From Choristoneura fumiferana (taxonomy: Eukaryota; Arthropoda; Insecta; Lepidoptera; Tortricidae): a DNA stretch of 64,000 nucleotides. The stretch spans positions 4,033,059-4,097,058 of the forward strand of contig NC_133472.1 of NCBI RefSeq assembly GCF_025370935.1, read 5' to 3'. Shown here one piece after another: positions 31,320-41,539 of the stretch; positions within the stretch are counted from its first letter, which is position 1; the number at the start of each line of letters is the position of its first letter. The position numbers and the translations under genes are program-made. The notes beneath the pieces are model-generated. The model did no database searches. It had not been told where the DNA came from and was given only the letters and a program-made list of their open reading frames with translations.

Positions 31320-32020
31320 AACCGACATATTCAACGATATCACACACTTTAGATTACGTAAGAAAACACTTCCACCACCACTTCACTTAACTATTTTTTT
31401 ATTATATTTTTTCAGCTTTCTTACACTAGCAGTCTCTAAGTTAACTCGCGGTTACATATTTGAATATCGAAAATTAAAATATCGATAGTATCACAATATC
31501 GAAAGTTGTTATACCTATGGTCAAAATGTCTAAGATTGAAATGTCGATTGATTGAAATATCGAATGAGTAAAAATTTCGATAGCCAATATATCTAAGTTG
31601 TAAATGTCAACATATTTGAATGTCGAAAATTAAAATATCGTACATACAAATCTGCTCTATTTATTGCTCTTTTCTCTTAATAGCATTTATTTTACATAAT
31701 CTAGTCATTTTTAGCACTTGCCGGCCGCTATAATAATATAATAATATTTTTGGTAATTCATGTTCAATAGGTTAGGTTAGGTTAGTATTGCATACATATT
31801 ATATTGGACGTAGATTATCTAACCATTCGACAATATAAACTTTCGTTATTTTAATTTTTGATATTTCGATACAGTCGATATTTTAATTTTCGATATTTTG
31901 AACATCGACATTTTACCCGTAGATATTTTAACTTTCGATATTCAAATATGTAACCTTACTCGCGGACGTACGGACAGAGCGAAACTATAAGGATTCCCTA
32001 TAAGACTACGGAACCCTAAA
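31320..32020 (+). repeat. Family G repeat split by a 506-bp element
   Basis: Left part CACACACTTTAGATTACG, CAGCTTTCTTACACTAGCAG; right part ACGTACGGACAGAGCGAAAC, TATAAGG and an end at GACTACGGAACCCTAAAA. Together they align with 28670-28940. The break is at ACTCGCGG, which is duplicated. Confidence 0.65.
31452..31957. mobile_element. 506-bp inverted-repeat element, 8-bp TSD, ATCGAAAAT words
   Basis: Flanked by the exact octamer ACTCGCGG (31444-31451 and 31958-31965) inside a family G repeat. Ends TTACATATTTGAATATCG and its inverse (with four extra bases at the right). The ends consist of repeated phrases such as TTGAATATCGAAAA, TTAAAATATCGA, TTGAAATATCG. The centre contains GGTTAGGTTAGGTTAG at 31770. 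Octamer duplication is compatible with hAT or P-like transposition; no transposase. Confidence 0.8.
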
Positions 32021-32362
32021 AACCGAGCCAAAAATAATATTGTCACCGAAATATTACAACACATGCAACACTAGATGCAATTTCATTACAATTATCGCAA
32101 TTCGTATGCAACGGACAAATATTGGTCCATCACTACGACCGATATTTGGTGTATTTCCAAATTTGAAAGTTTTTAATGACTGGAGTGCCGCCATTTTCGA
32201 TTGTAAAACGCCTTCGCAAAGTTTAAATTTGGAACGCTCTTATTTCATAAGTAATTAACTATTATTTCGAGTGTCAAGGCTCTGCCAGCACTGCGAATTG
32301 TCACCGCGCGGTTTTATTACGCGCACTTTGAATTTTATACGACAGTTAAAAATTCGTAAAGA

Positions 32363-32790
32363 AATGAGGGCTATCGCGTATGAATTCGCCACTAGAGGCG
32401 CTAGTGTAGCGTGAGGTCTCCGAAATGTCAAATCTCATAGTTTTTGGGTGAGCTACGCGGGTTTATTTATAATTAGAATAATTTTGTGAATATTTTGCAA
32501 TATCTGAAATTAATTATGGCAAATATGCGTTCCGGGGCAATGAATGTCTGTGTTTTGAGACAGTTTTGTCTTTCGGACACCTTTGTCCTCCCTTTTTTCC
32601 GAACAAAACGGGGACTATTGCAACACTGTGGCATGCTCGATATTTTTATGGTACGGTTTTAAGGTGTATTAAATATGATTTTAATCTAAACTTTGTCTTT
32701 ACGCCCGTAATAACAGACTTTGAAAGCCATACTTAAAAACCTCACGCAACAGTGCGCCATCTAGTGAGACAAAAAACGATAGCCCTCATT
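32363..32790 (+). mobile_element. 428-bp TIR element (family V), plus copy
   Basis: AATGAGGGCTATCG at the left and CGATAGCCCTCATT at the right: 14-bp perfect TIRs. The interior includes GCGCTAGTGTAGCGTGAGG, GGCAATGAATGTCTGTGTTT and CACTGTGGCATGCTCGATA. A very similar copy lies inverted at 50462-50892. No coding frame is shared with support. Confidence 0.75.
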
Positions 32791-32884
32791 GTATTTTGAG
32801 CACGGAATATAATTCGCGATGGTAAATATCGCACGGTGAAAATTCGCAGTGCGGACAGGGCCTAAGGGCGAAACCGCACTACGA

Positions 32885-33187
32885 TCATCATCCCAGCCTA
32901 TATACGTCCCACTGCTGGGCACAGGCCTCCTCTCAGAACAAGAGGGCTTGAGCCATAGTTCCCACGCGGGCCCAGTGCGGATTGGGAACTTCGCACGCAC
33001 CATTGAATCGCTTCGCAGGTTTGTGCAGGTTTCCTCACGATGTTGTCCTTCACCGCAAAGCTCGTGGTAAACTTCAAATGTAATTCCGCACATGAATTTC
33101 GAAAAACTCAGAGGTGCGAGCCGGGGTCCGAACCCACGACTATCTGCTTGAGAGGCGATAGGTCAAACCACTAGGCCACCACGGCTT
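32885..33187 (-). repeat. tRNA-derived SINE, metulj-like, full, minus strand
   Basis: Best-preserved copy: plus strand starts CATCATCCCAGCCTATATAC and ends with the reversed tRNA-like head (GATAGGTCAAACCACTAGGC, CACCACGGCTT). Box B-like GGTTCGGACCC on the minus strand. Frames 32761-33093 and 32849-33070 are its shadows. Confidence 0.8.
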
Positions 33188-33189
33188 CC

Positions 33190-34000
33190 GCACTACGATA
33201 TGTATACAATATTATTTAATTATACCTACGCGCGATACTTATTAGTGTATTTTTTTAACGCCAGTGCGGATACTCGTATAGGGCGAATATTCAAGCGTTT
33301 TGACCGCGCGGTCAAACGTCATTAGCATCCCAAGTTTTTTTAATCACGCTAAATTCAGCCTCGGTATTGTCCTTATTTTCATGAAAAAAACCTTGGGCAT
33401 TAACTCTTTTAATAACACTCGCAAAGACACTAATGACAAAAAAACGCTGCAAAACGCTGAATATTCGCCCGTTACAGAATTGCGAGGAAAAAACGCGCGG
33501 TGAAAATTCGCAATGTGGACAGGGCCTAAGCCGCTGCCGTCGTGTCTAGTCTAGAGATGCCGAGTATGACGCCACACAAAGATAAATTATCAGAAAGGTT
33601 TAGTTGTTTTTTGTAGAGGTAATTTTATTTTTGGTATAACATTAGACAAGTTTAAAAATATGGTACTTCTATTTCTGGGGGTACTTCGTATATTTTAAAT
33701 TTATTTTGAAAAACATCACAACAAAGAAATATGTATAATAAAGAACAAGCAAACTCCCTTTCAATTGATCCATCCGTTTGAAAGACACGATGCCACAGAC
33801 AGACAGATATATATTGGCGTCAAACTCATAACACCCCTCTTTTTGCGTCGGGGCGTTAAAAGAAAGACATAATACGTATGATTGAAATGCAAAAAATTAA
33901 GAATTTTTAAGATTTGCAGAATTTTTAGGGTTCCGTACTCAAAGTATAACAAACAGAACCCTATTTCTGACGCTATGCTAGTTCGTTTATCTGTATGTCA
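33190..34000. other. No gene; family P and G fragments
   Basis: 33775-33860 is the minus-strand start of family P (ACACCCCTCTTTTTGCGTCG). 33920-33965 is a fragment with GGGTTCCGTACTC. The phrases ATTCGC...GTGCGGACAGGGCCTAAG at 32840-32870 and 33500-33530 are shared with one another. No coding support. Confidence 0.45.
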
Positions 34001-34004
34001 CAGG

Positions 34005-34115
34005 TAGGGTTACCATACGTCAGGATTTGTCCGGACATGTTCGGATTTTTTAACCTTTGTCAGGATTGCAGCCGGACTTACCAGTGTCCGGATTTTTTGA
34101 ATTGACATCATTGAA
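34005..34115. mobile_element. hAT-like end with GTCCGGA words
   Basis: TAGGGTTACCATACGTCAGG followed by repeats of TTGTCCGGACATG, TCGGATTTTT, GCCGGACTTACC, GTCCGGATTTTT. The TIR type is common in animal hAT MITEs. No matching right end was found, so this is a solo or truncated end. Confidence 0.6.
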
Positions 34116-34119
34116 TTTT

Positions 34120-35870
34120 TTTTTTATGATACATTAACTACATCGTTTTATATCTAGGTTACCCAACGAAGGAAAATCAGGGGAAAAAACTCGTGTATAA
34201 GCGAATTTTGGCATAGTTATGAAAGTACCTACTGATGGGTGGGGGTGGAGCTAAAGGTAAAGGTCCCATTTTTTAGTTTTTCGTAAATAACTCGTAAACG
34301 CTAGCTCACAGCAAAAAATGTTCTAAGACTTAAGTAATCTACATAAAACTCTCTACAAAAAAGCTTCTATACATTTTTTATCTGAGATCAATATTTCATG
34401 AGATATGGCGGGAAGAAGATGGACAATAAAAAATAAGCAAGCACATTTAAATATTTAAGTATGGCGATGGATGGATGTTTGTTACTCTTTCACGCAGAAA
34501 CTACTGAACGGCTTTGCATTAAATTTGCCATACCTACAGGTAATAAATACCCTGGATTAACATATAGGCTACCTTTTTCTTTGCCCGCGACTTCGCTCGC
34601 GCAGATTTAGTATGTACAGTTTAAAACTTTGTGAATTTTGTGATCCTTTTGATCCCACAGTACCATAGATTACTTTGCAATAAAACCTCCAGAACCTTGA
34701 CAGACAGCAAAATTTACTCATATTGTGTATTTCTATAGCTGCAACAAAAATAAAAATGATATAAAAAATACTATTACAAACCACTATACCGTACCGAAAA
34801 TAAACTATTTTACTAAAAATAACAAAAGGAACTTGCGTTACACGTCTACCTTGAATCTTAGAAGCATAAAATGTCACGGCCAACCAGTATTAAACCTCAC
34901 CGTTCTCACTATTAAGTTCAGTTTAGAATGTTTACTACAAAGCCTAGAAACTTGTGGTGGCTGAACTATCCATCAATCAATCAATCAATATAGCAAAGTG
35001 ATCGATCGCCACCAAAATGGTTTTGTTTCAATAAAACACGTTTCAGGCGTGGCTTACAGGGACCACCTGACTAAAAATAAGTTTTCGTAAAAATAACATT
35101 TTTGGGCCAATCAGCTTTTAAGTGGCCAGGGTGAGGTGAGACGTGTCCTGGGTCACTCATTAAAAGGATAATTTATGGGGTACAAATCCACTAAAAGTTA
35201 GGTGTTGTGAAAGTTTGAACGCAATTCCTAAGCATGCACGCACGAGATATAGCTACAAAATATCTAATTTCACAAAATAAAATGAACGTTAACTATAACA
35301 ACAGAAAGTATAATTTTTTAACGTATAACGCTTAAATTATATAAAGTTATTTTTCTTAAATTTGTATAATATTTATATGGACTAATTTCTTTTAACATAA
35401 CATACATTATATATATTAGGGTCTTAAAATTACACGTAAAAGCCGTATACAAAAAAATATCCTTATATCGAATTATTTCCAAAAAAAAACTGTACAATGA
35501 CCAGGCTACAAAATTGATGTGCGTCAAACGCATTGCGTATCAACGCAGCGTTTATTTATAGCATAAAACAACTGAGCGCTTAAGTCCCAGCTGTACGGGA
35601 CCCCCTTTGCTGTACCCTAAAAAAATCACACACGTACTTGTATCGGCAACAGTAGTCAATGTCACAATACATGTTTACGTTGGCCACATTCACCAATATC
35701 GCTTAAAAACGAAGCAGGTGCGCGGGCGCACAGCAGACAGAGACCGGTTCGCGCCGTTACGCCATAAGTCACCCACCTGTAACAAACAGAGTTCAACATT
35801 AATTTAATCAGTATTTAGTCTTAGCGGGCGTCGTCACTCATGTGAGTCAATACTTCTTTTTCTACACGTT
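34120..35870. other. No gene; Helitron fragment at 34440-34615
   Basis: 34465-34610 carries TTTGTTACTCTTTCACGCAG, AACTACTGAACGG, CGCGACTTCGCTCGCGC, the 3' half of a Helitron-like repeat. (ATCA)n at 34970-34988 may be a LINE tail. The 104-codon frame 34569-34883 lies largely in AT-rich DNA with no motif. Confidence 0.45.
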
Positions 35871-35872
35871 TT

Positions 35873-36250
35873 ATTACGTGAGGCGTTTATAGTGGAGGGG
35901 GGGGGGTCCAGCCAAAAGTCATCTAATCTCACGTGGGGAAGAGGAGGCAAATATCACGTTTTTTTCCCCCAAGAAACATAATTTCACTGTGATTCTAAGT
36001 TATAAAATCTCAAATGGGCTTAAATAAAATAAAAAATAGGTAGGTAAGCAAACTGATTTGTAAATAAATAATACTTACTAACAATTTATTTGTATAAATT
36101 AAAAACACAAATTGATTTATTTGTATTTAAAATATGCGGTTTCAAAAATCTCACGCGAGATTAGGAGAGGGGGGAGGGAGTCGAGCAAAATCTCACGATA
36201 TCGCCAGGGGGGGAGGGGGTCGAAAAAATCGCCAAAATTGTCTCACGTAA
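35873..36250. mobile_element. TIR element with G-rich TCTCACG words
   Basis: ATTACGTGAG at the left and CTCACGTAAT at the right. Inside, poly-G runs (35897-35906, 36165-36176, 36207-36219) are followed by GTC, and variants of ATCTCACG are repeated. The same word-and-inverse plan as the other array elements. No duplication found; frame 36112-36297 translates the repeat. Confidence 0.6.
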
Positions 36251-36508
36251 TGAATGGATTAAAGCGAAGATATGTACTAAGATGGAGGCTTGCCTAATAA
36301 ATGCCCTAGATTTGAAGACTGACACTGTAGCGATTAGGGAACACAGAAGCTGACCACCAACTCTTTAGCTATCCGTCTAATAAAGAACGAGCGAAAACGC
36401 TTTGTGGGAATATCGGGATAAAAAGTAGCCTCTATGTATGTGTATATTTGTTTCTCCTTGATTTAGACAAAAATTTGCTACGTAGGTAGATAGTTGGACG
36501 TCTGGTCT

Positions 36509-36623
36509 GGGCCCAGTTTCTCGAAGCATATAAGTCTAATAGTATTAGTGCTTTATCTCATTTTTTCATACAATTTATGAGACACATATATTATCAGACT
36601 AATATGCTTTCAGAAACGGGCCC
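36509..36623. mobile_element. GGGCCCAGTTTCTCGAAGC MITE
   Basis: GGGCCCAGTTTCTCGAAGCA and the inverse TGCTTTCAGAAACGGGCCC form the ends, with TAAGTCTAATA / TATCAGACTAAT inside. A related copy is at 44759-44877. Confidence 0.7.
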
Positions 36624-36642
36624 GGACGGAATCACGCATAAG

Positions 36643-36950
36643 ATTGATTGATTGATTGATTGATTAAAACTTTATTTTCACCATAACACAAAAAACACAA
36701 TATCGAACTATACATAGGTAGGTATTAACAAAGTTAAGATTAACCTAATAGAGTTAGCTAAACTAAAAAACAAAAATAAAACAAAAATCTTAAAACATGT
36801 GCATTAGTGGATACCATGTGCTATGGGAAAAAAGGCGCTGACTCAGCATAAAACTGCGGGTGACCGCAGCGCTGGTATTCTGCCAGAACCTTAGAGAGAG
36901 AGATCTGTGGAAATGGTTTATATGCCAAAGTATAAAAGTTTCAAACAAAA
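36643..36950 (-). repeat. LINE-like 3' end with (GATT)n tail, minus strand
   Basis: (GATT)5 at 36643-36666 precedes AAAACTTTATTTTCACC, a reversed AATAAAGTTTT signal. The downstream text (CAGCATAAAACTGCGGGTGA) could be 3' UTR. No reverse transcriptase frame recognised. Frame 36790-37014 is not supported. Confidence 0.5.
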
Positions 36951-37091
36951 AAAAATAGATATAATTTATGATTAAAGTCAAATAAGTGAATAAAAAAAAA
37001 TAGCTAATAAACAAGCTAATTTTTATTCTGATCTTACGGGATCAGGATAAAATCTGGATATCACAACTGCTAGAAGTATCTAAATAGTACA

Positions 37092-37315
37092 TCCATACTA
37101 ATATTTATAAATGCGAGTGTGTGTGTTTGCATGTTTGTCCGTTCACCTCGAAAGGGAGCGACGGATCGACGTGATTTTTGGCATAGAGATAATTTATGGG
37201 CCGGAGAGTGACATAGGCTACTTTTTACGAGTATGCCGGAAAAATGGACAGCTCTCGAAGAACAGCGCGCGATAACCGTATTCCACGCGGGCGAAGCCGC
37301 GGGCGGAAACCAATA
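37092..37315 (+). mobile_element. Helitron-like element
   Basis: Starts TCCATACTAATATTTATAAA after an A; ends with the hairpin CGCGGGCGAAGCCGCGGGC at about 37286-37304. The final CTAG has mutated. The interior has GGGAGCGACGGATCGACGTG and GCATAGAGATAATTTATGGG as in 46381-46570. Confidence 0.7.
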
Positions 37316-37400
37316 AGTACATCAAAATTGGCTTAGCTGTTTTCAATGCAACTTCAATGAGAATCGTGATGTAATTTCCTGGATTTAGGCATAGTCTATA

Positions 37401-37876
37401 CAGCGTGTATTTTTGATACTACCTCAAACTGTAACCAGACGAAGATTTAAGTGCTGTGAACCAAATTGTTAATTTAGAATCAACTACCAGAGCGTAATTA
37501 ATTTTTTGAATATTTTCGAGCAGCAATGTAATGCGTACAAAGCGTTCTATGACATCTCCAGGGCTACTACGAAACTCGAAACTCGAAGTTCGTGTCGTGC
37601 GATCCCTCTCGCTCTCATATTAAACAGTATAAGTGTCAAAGGAACCGCACGACACGAACTTCGAGTTTCGAGTTTCGTAGTAGTCCTGCTGTCACGTCAA
37701 CAAGTGCGACGTTTTGAATAAAAACAAAGTAGTATCGCGTAGTGATACATTGCGTGCTAATTAATTTTGTACGGAAAAAATAAGTCTACATTTTTTACTA
37801 AAACATAATAACATGTGATAATTAGGGCTTCCACTAACTGGCCTTAAAGTTTGAGGTAGTGTCAAAAATACACGCT
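37401..37876 (+). mobile_element. TIR element (family W) carrying a nested MITE
   Basis: CAGCGTGTATTTTTGATACT at the left and the inverse AGTGTCAAAAATACACGCT at the right. The copy at 62392-62732 is the same element on the opposite strand without the nested 37561-37686 insertion. TA-like flanks are suggestive only. Frames in it, 37506-37721 and 37761-37973, are not genes. Confidence 0.75.
37561..37686. mobile_element. Palindromic MITE (family Y, copy 3), nested
   Basis: GGGCTACTACGAAACTCG and its inverse at the right end; arms extend through GAAGTTCGTGTCGTGCG. Most symmetrical copy of the family. It sits inside the family W element. Confidence 0.8.
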
Positions 37877-38064
37877 TAACATATAGATTTATATTCGAGT
37901 ATGAACTGCGGCGCAAACAACCTTTGAGAGTAAAGTTAATATAAAAATATTCTGCCTGTTTGTCAATACCCAATAACGTTTATAGCGGTTTAGTTGGGAA
38001 TCGTAAGGGTCCAGGCCAACCGAACCCTTCCCGGCGACCACGCTTATTGGCCCATTATTCGACA

Positions 38065-38256
38065 GTGCCCTTAGTGTAAGTTTTCGGTTACAAAATACGT
38101 CTCGATCGCGTTCGCGTTAAAATCTCAATTTGTATGGAAACACGAACATCGCAAACGTTCCGCTAGAGGCGCTGTTCGTGTTTCCATATAAATTGAGATT
38201 TTAACGCGAACGCGATCGATACGTATTTTGTAACCGAAAACTTACACTAAGGGCAC
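38065..38256. mobile_element. 192-bp hairpin MITE with 83-bp arms
   Basis: Arms 38065-38147 and 38173-38256 are near-perfect inverses (GTGCCCTTAGTGTAAGTTTT, CGGTTACAAAATACGT, CGCGTTCGCGTTAAAATCTC, GGAAACACGAAC) around a 25-base loop. No coding content. Confidence 0.85.
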
Positions 38257-38447
38257 AGTTTATACCGTGTTATTTTCGTGGGCACATTTTTGTGACATGG
38301 TTGAAGATTCTGTTACAGTTTCCAGGTTATCTAGTAGAAGTATAGAGTCTAAAACATTACCGAAAATGTCGTCGAATTGTACGCAGGTTATTTTCATAAT
38401 TTAATGTAGTTTTAAAATTAATTAATTAATTGTTTAACGCACTAACA

Positions 38448-38644
38448 CAGGGGTCTTCAAACTTTTTGACTCAAGGGCCACACTGTACTTAATGTAAATT
38501 CGTGCGGGCCAAGACTTTAGACTTCACACAGGTTATTAGCTCAAGGTTTGTGTAGTTTAGGCGCATGGAAGTTGACTTTAGTCTTCAGGGGGTACCTAGA
38601 TACGAGTAACGCATAACGCTTTCGCCGTAGTTTGGCGACCCCTG
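38448..38644. mobile_element. Canonical 197-bp hAT MITE, 8-bp TSD
   Basis: Ends CAGGGGTC and GACCCCTG are perfect inverses. The octamer CACTAACA occurs exactly at 38440-38447 and 38645-38652. The left subterminal text CTTCAAACTTTTTGACTCAA then GGGCCACA is typical of animal hAT/Charlie-type ends. No transposase. Confidence 0.9.
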
Positions 38645-38654
38645 CACTAACACG

Positions 38655-39335
38655 TAGCTGAAAAAGATATTTTATTTATAAAAAAATGTCACCATGAAAA
38701 TGTGGCGGTTGAAACGCTCGATCATGTCACTATTACAACTTCGCAAGCGAGATTCTATAGCCTAGTGCAGACGGCGAAATAATGGCAAAAACTACATTCT
38801 ATTAAAATGTAATAAACCCGCCTCGGCTTTGCACTGTTAGCGTATACTAATAACGAAAGTGAAACATCGGCCCTGAAGCATTTTCTTTTTTGAACGAACA
38901 TTCATAAATTCGTCTTTATTCTTGCGAATTTATCAAACAATACAAAATCAGTTTAAATAGTGAACGTCTTCCGGCTAATGATAATTCAACTGACAAAAAT
39001 TGAAATACTAGTGTAAAACATTTACCTAGCTCAAAATAAACATTATCAGGCTGTGCGGTTGGTATGCCCCCGAAATTGGAACTTTTTTGTTGTATGACGG
39101 ATCCGCTAAGTTGGGGCTCCTGGGAGTTTGCGAGATCGCTTTAGATTTAAAGTCCAACTTTTGGCAGGCCTCTAAGACCCTGTCAATATTTTATCTAAAT
39201 ACTGTATTGAAAATATTGATATTATAAATTGATTTAGTTAAAACGAATTTTAACAGGCCGTAGACGGGATGAGTAAAAGCTGTGACGCTTTGTTCTACCA
39301 TGAGGGTAATAAATAATATAATTTAAAGTATAATT
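38655..39335. other. No gene seen
   Basis: No recognised element or motif. Confidence 0.4.
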
Positions 39336-39338
39336 TGC

Positions 39339-39613
39339 AGGTGGTAGGACCTTGTGCAAGGTCCGCCCGGATTGCTACCACCATCTTGCTCGCTAATCCT
39401 GCCGTGGAGCAGCAGTGCTTGCATTGTTGTGTTTCGGCGTGGAGAGTAAGACAGCCGGTGAAATTACTGGCACTTGAGGTATCCCATCTTAGGCCTCTAG
39501 GTTGGCAACGCATCTGCAATACCACGGGTGTTGCAGATGTTTATGGGCGGTGGTGATCTCTTACCATCAAGAGACCCACTTGCTCGTTTGCCATCCAGTC
39601 AAATAAATAAAAA
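39339..39613 (+). repeat. LINE-type 3' end, family K, plus strand
   Basis: Inverse of 15935-16207: GCAGGTGGTAGGACCTTG, TCGCTAATCCTGCCGTGG, TACTGGCACTTGAGGTATCC, GGCAACGCATCTGCAATACC, GGTGGTGATCTCTTACCATC, GTTTGCCATCCAGTC, then an A-rich tail. Frames on both strands are incidental. Confidence 0.65.
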
Positions 39614-39618
39614 AAAAA

Positions 39619-39826
39619 TGTGGGACACTTGACACCAATTGACCTAGTCCCATACTAGGCAAAGCTTGTACTGTGGATACTAGGCAACGGATAAACATAA
39701 TTATATAGATAAATACATATTAAACACCCAAGATCCGAGAACAAACATTCATATTGTTCATACAAAAATCTGCCCGGCCGGGAATTTTCGAACCACTTGG
39801 CCATCCGGTCATCTTAGGGTCCACAT
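39619..39826 (-). repeat. tRNA-related SINE family Q, truncated head, minus
   Basis: Same order as 61858-62094 (TGGGACACTTGACACCAATT, CAAAGCTTGTACTGTGGATA, ACAAACATTCATATTGTTCA, CTGCCCGGCCGGGAA, CCACTTGGCCATCCGGTC). A deletion between CGGGAATTTTCGA and ACCACTTGG removes the anticodon region. Confidence 0.7.
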
Positions 39827-39829
39827 TTG

Positions 39830-40870
39830 TACCATTTTAGCGAATGACAAGCGTATGAATCGATTATATGGTGTAGTTAGTGTAGGAAGAACTTAACCTT
39901 GTTCCCGTAAATACATAACCATCGCACATAACCAGCACTGGAAGGGTAATTCCTACTTGAAACATATCAGAATAATGCGTTTGTTTAAATAAAAATTCCC
40001 TTCCGATAATGTGATTGGTACACTACACACACTATTGATCCACTTTTAGTGTCAATTTAGGTACCGGAAAGTTTGATACGATGAGGAGCTAAGCGAGTTA
40101 GGTAGAATTGCAATCACAATGTAATGGCGACCACACACATTTTCTGGTTATAGACAAAAAGGTAAAGGAGTATAGCCTATGCCTGCATGGTTATTAGGAA
40201 TGTTTAGCGTTTTCTTTTTTTGCCTTTTTTTCTCTTTTTGAACGGAATATTGTGTCGGTCTTCACTTTAGTAAAATTGGTTTTATTTTAATGTATGATAA
40301 ACAGATGGTCCCAAAGGCACAGCGCCGTTCGCAAGACCGGCAGTTTTTGCTGATTTGGGACCATTTCGTGACATACAACTTTCTTAATTTTTTAATATCT
40401 TTTTGTTATGCTACGCTACTTTGTCACGGATAAATGATTTCTATTTATATTTCTATTTCTATAATGGATGGCCGGCGAAGCGCCAGGACCTTAATTTATT
40501 TAGGAAAAAATAATATGACCCTCACCAGTGCTGGTTATGTACGAGGAACAAAGAGGAAACTTTTGTGGAAATAAAAATAGAATGAAAAATAGAATGACGC
40601 TGAGTTAAAGCAGCATTGGTCAGGTGGGTCACCCACCTTGGGCTGCCCACCGAAAATGTTCACCACACCACTGTTAAATAAGCAATATCGGCTTACAAAA
40701 CGGATACCCCTGTACGTGGGATTGCAACCGTTCAAAAAACAACTAATTACGGATCCAAATCACTTTCCCGAGCTCAGTACAGTCACCAGCACCAATATCT
40801 AATACAGCAAATCGCAGTAACCAAGAGTGATAATATCTGAAACTGCCAATAATCGGGCCTGCTCGAGTCT
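39830..40870. other. No gene seen
   Basis: No convincing feature. The frame 40535-40735 contains no motif. Confidence 0.4.
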
Positions 40871-40873
40871 TGA

Positions 40874-41272
40874 CACTGGCTTCACGCTCTCCCTTCTCGG
40901 AACATGGGATCCCTGCAAGACCCGGGATCGCTACGAGTCGCAGTGTGCCTTCGCCTGGGCCTCAGGACCTGCGAACCACATCCTTGCTGTCGCTGCGGTG
41001 GCTCGACTGATGCTCTCGGCCGCCACGGCCTACGTTGCCAACTTAGTGCCGGCCGTTCCTACAGACACGCGACACTCAACGATCTCGTTGGTCGAGCTCT
41101 CGGCTCCGCGTCCATCCCCGCGACCCTAGAGCCTACAGGTCTTTCTGCTGCGGACGGGAAGAGGCCCGACGGTTGTACGGTGGCGCCGTGGCGTCTGGGG
41201 CTGCCGGTGGCGTGGGATGTTACATGCGTGGATAAGTTGGCCCCGTCCCACGTCCAACGGTCTGCGCGGTAG
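40874..41272 (+). pseudogene. C-terminal fragment of a reverse-transcriptase-type element protein
   Basis: The frame from 40874 to the TAG at 41270-41272 reads HWLHALPSRNMGSLQDPGSL, then a cysteine-rich CEPHPCCRCG...GRHGLRC motif, SAGRSYRHATLNDLVGRALG, GKRPDGCTVAPW and WDVTCVDKLAPSH. This order (WL-ALPS, RLG, C-x-H-x-C-x-CG, HGL-x-C, R-x-SAGR-x-x-RH, RPDG, WD-x-TCVD) is one I recognise from the C-terminal part of reverse-transcriptase-like proteins widespread in insects and other invertebrates. The RPDG/WD part may be nuclease-like, which is inference. A stop (TGA 40871-40873) cuts it off upstream, and the GC content is well above the flanks, as for a recent transposon fragment. The overlapping frames 40827-41129, 41059-41316 and 41217-41492 are shadows. 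Confidence 0.65.
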
Positions 41273-41490
41273 CCAAGGACAGCTGCAGACGATGTCCAAA
41301 CCGTCAAGTGCCGCAAATATGTTTTTCTTAAGGACTACTTTTTTGCGCCACCTTTGGGCCTTGGTCGTCCGACACAAAAAAGTTTATGAAAGAATTGTCG
41401 GACAAACTAATCGGCGTCTCTGGCGAACTAAGAGCAGGCTTTTTCTTCGCCCAAAGACTGAGCCTCGCACTGCAGCGGCCAATCAAGTAT

Positions 41491-41533
41491 AGATAATTTT
41501 GAGCACCACAACCGCTCATAAACTTCTCCTGCT
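41491..41533. repeat. Right end of the CAGTCAGCAGCAG MITE
   Basis: ATTTTGAGCACCACAACCGC...CTCCTGCTGACTGTACT matches the right end of 60032-60170. The left half is missing. Confidence 0.55.
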
Positions 41534-41539
41534 GACTGT

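Noticed and set aside
31766..31785. GGTTAGGTTAGGTTAG resembling the insect telomere repeat
   Set aside because: Only three units, inside the core of a mobile element; short GGTTAGG runs are common in insect intergenic DNA.
32761..33093. 110-codon open frame
   Set aside because: It is the translation of a metulj-like SINE and the end of a TIR element.
34569..34883. 104-codon open frame with hydrophobic stretches
   Set aside because: AT-rich DNA naturally gives Phe/Ile/Tyr runs; no start context, motif or partner exon seen.
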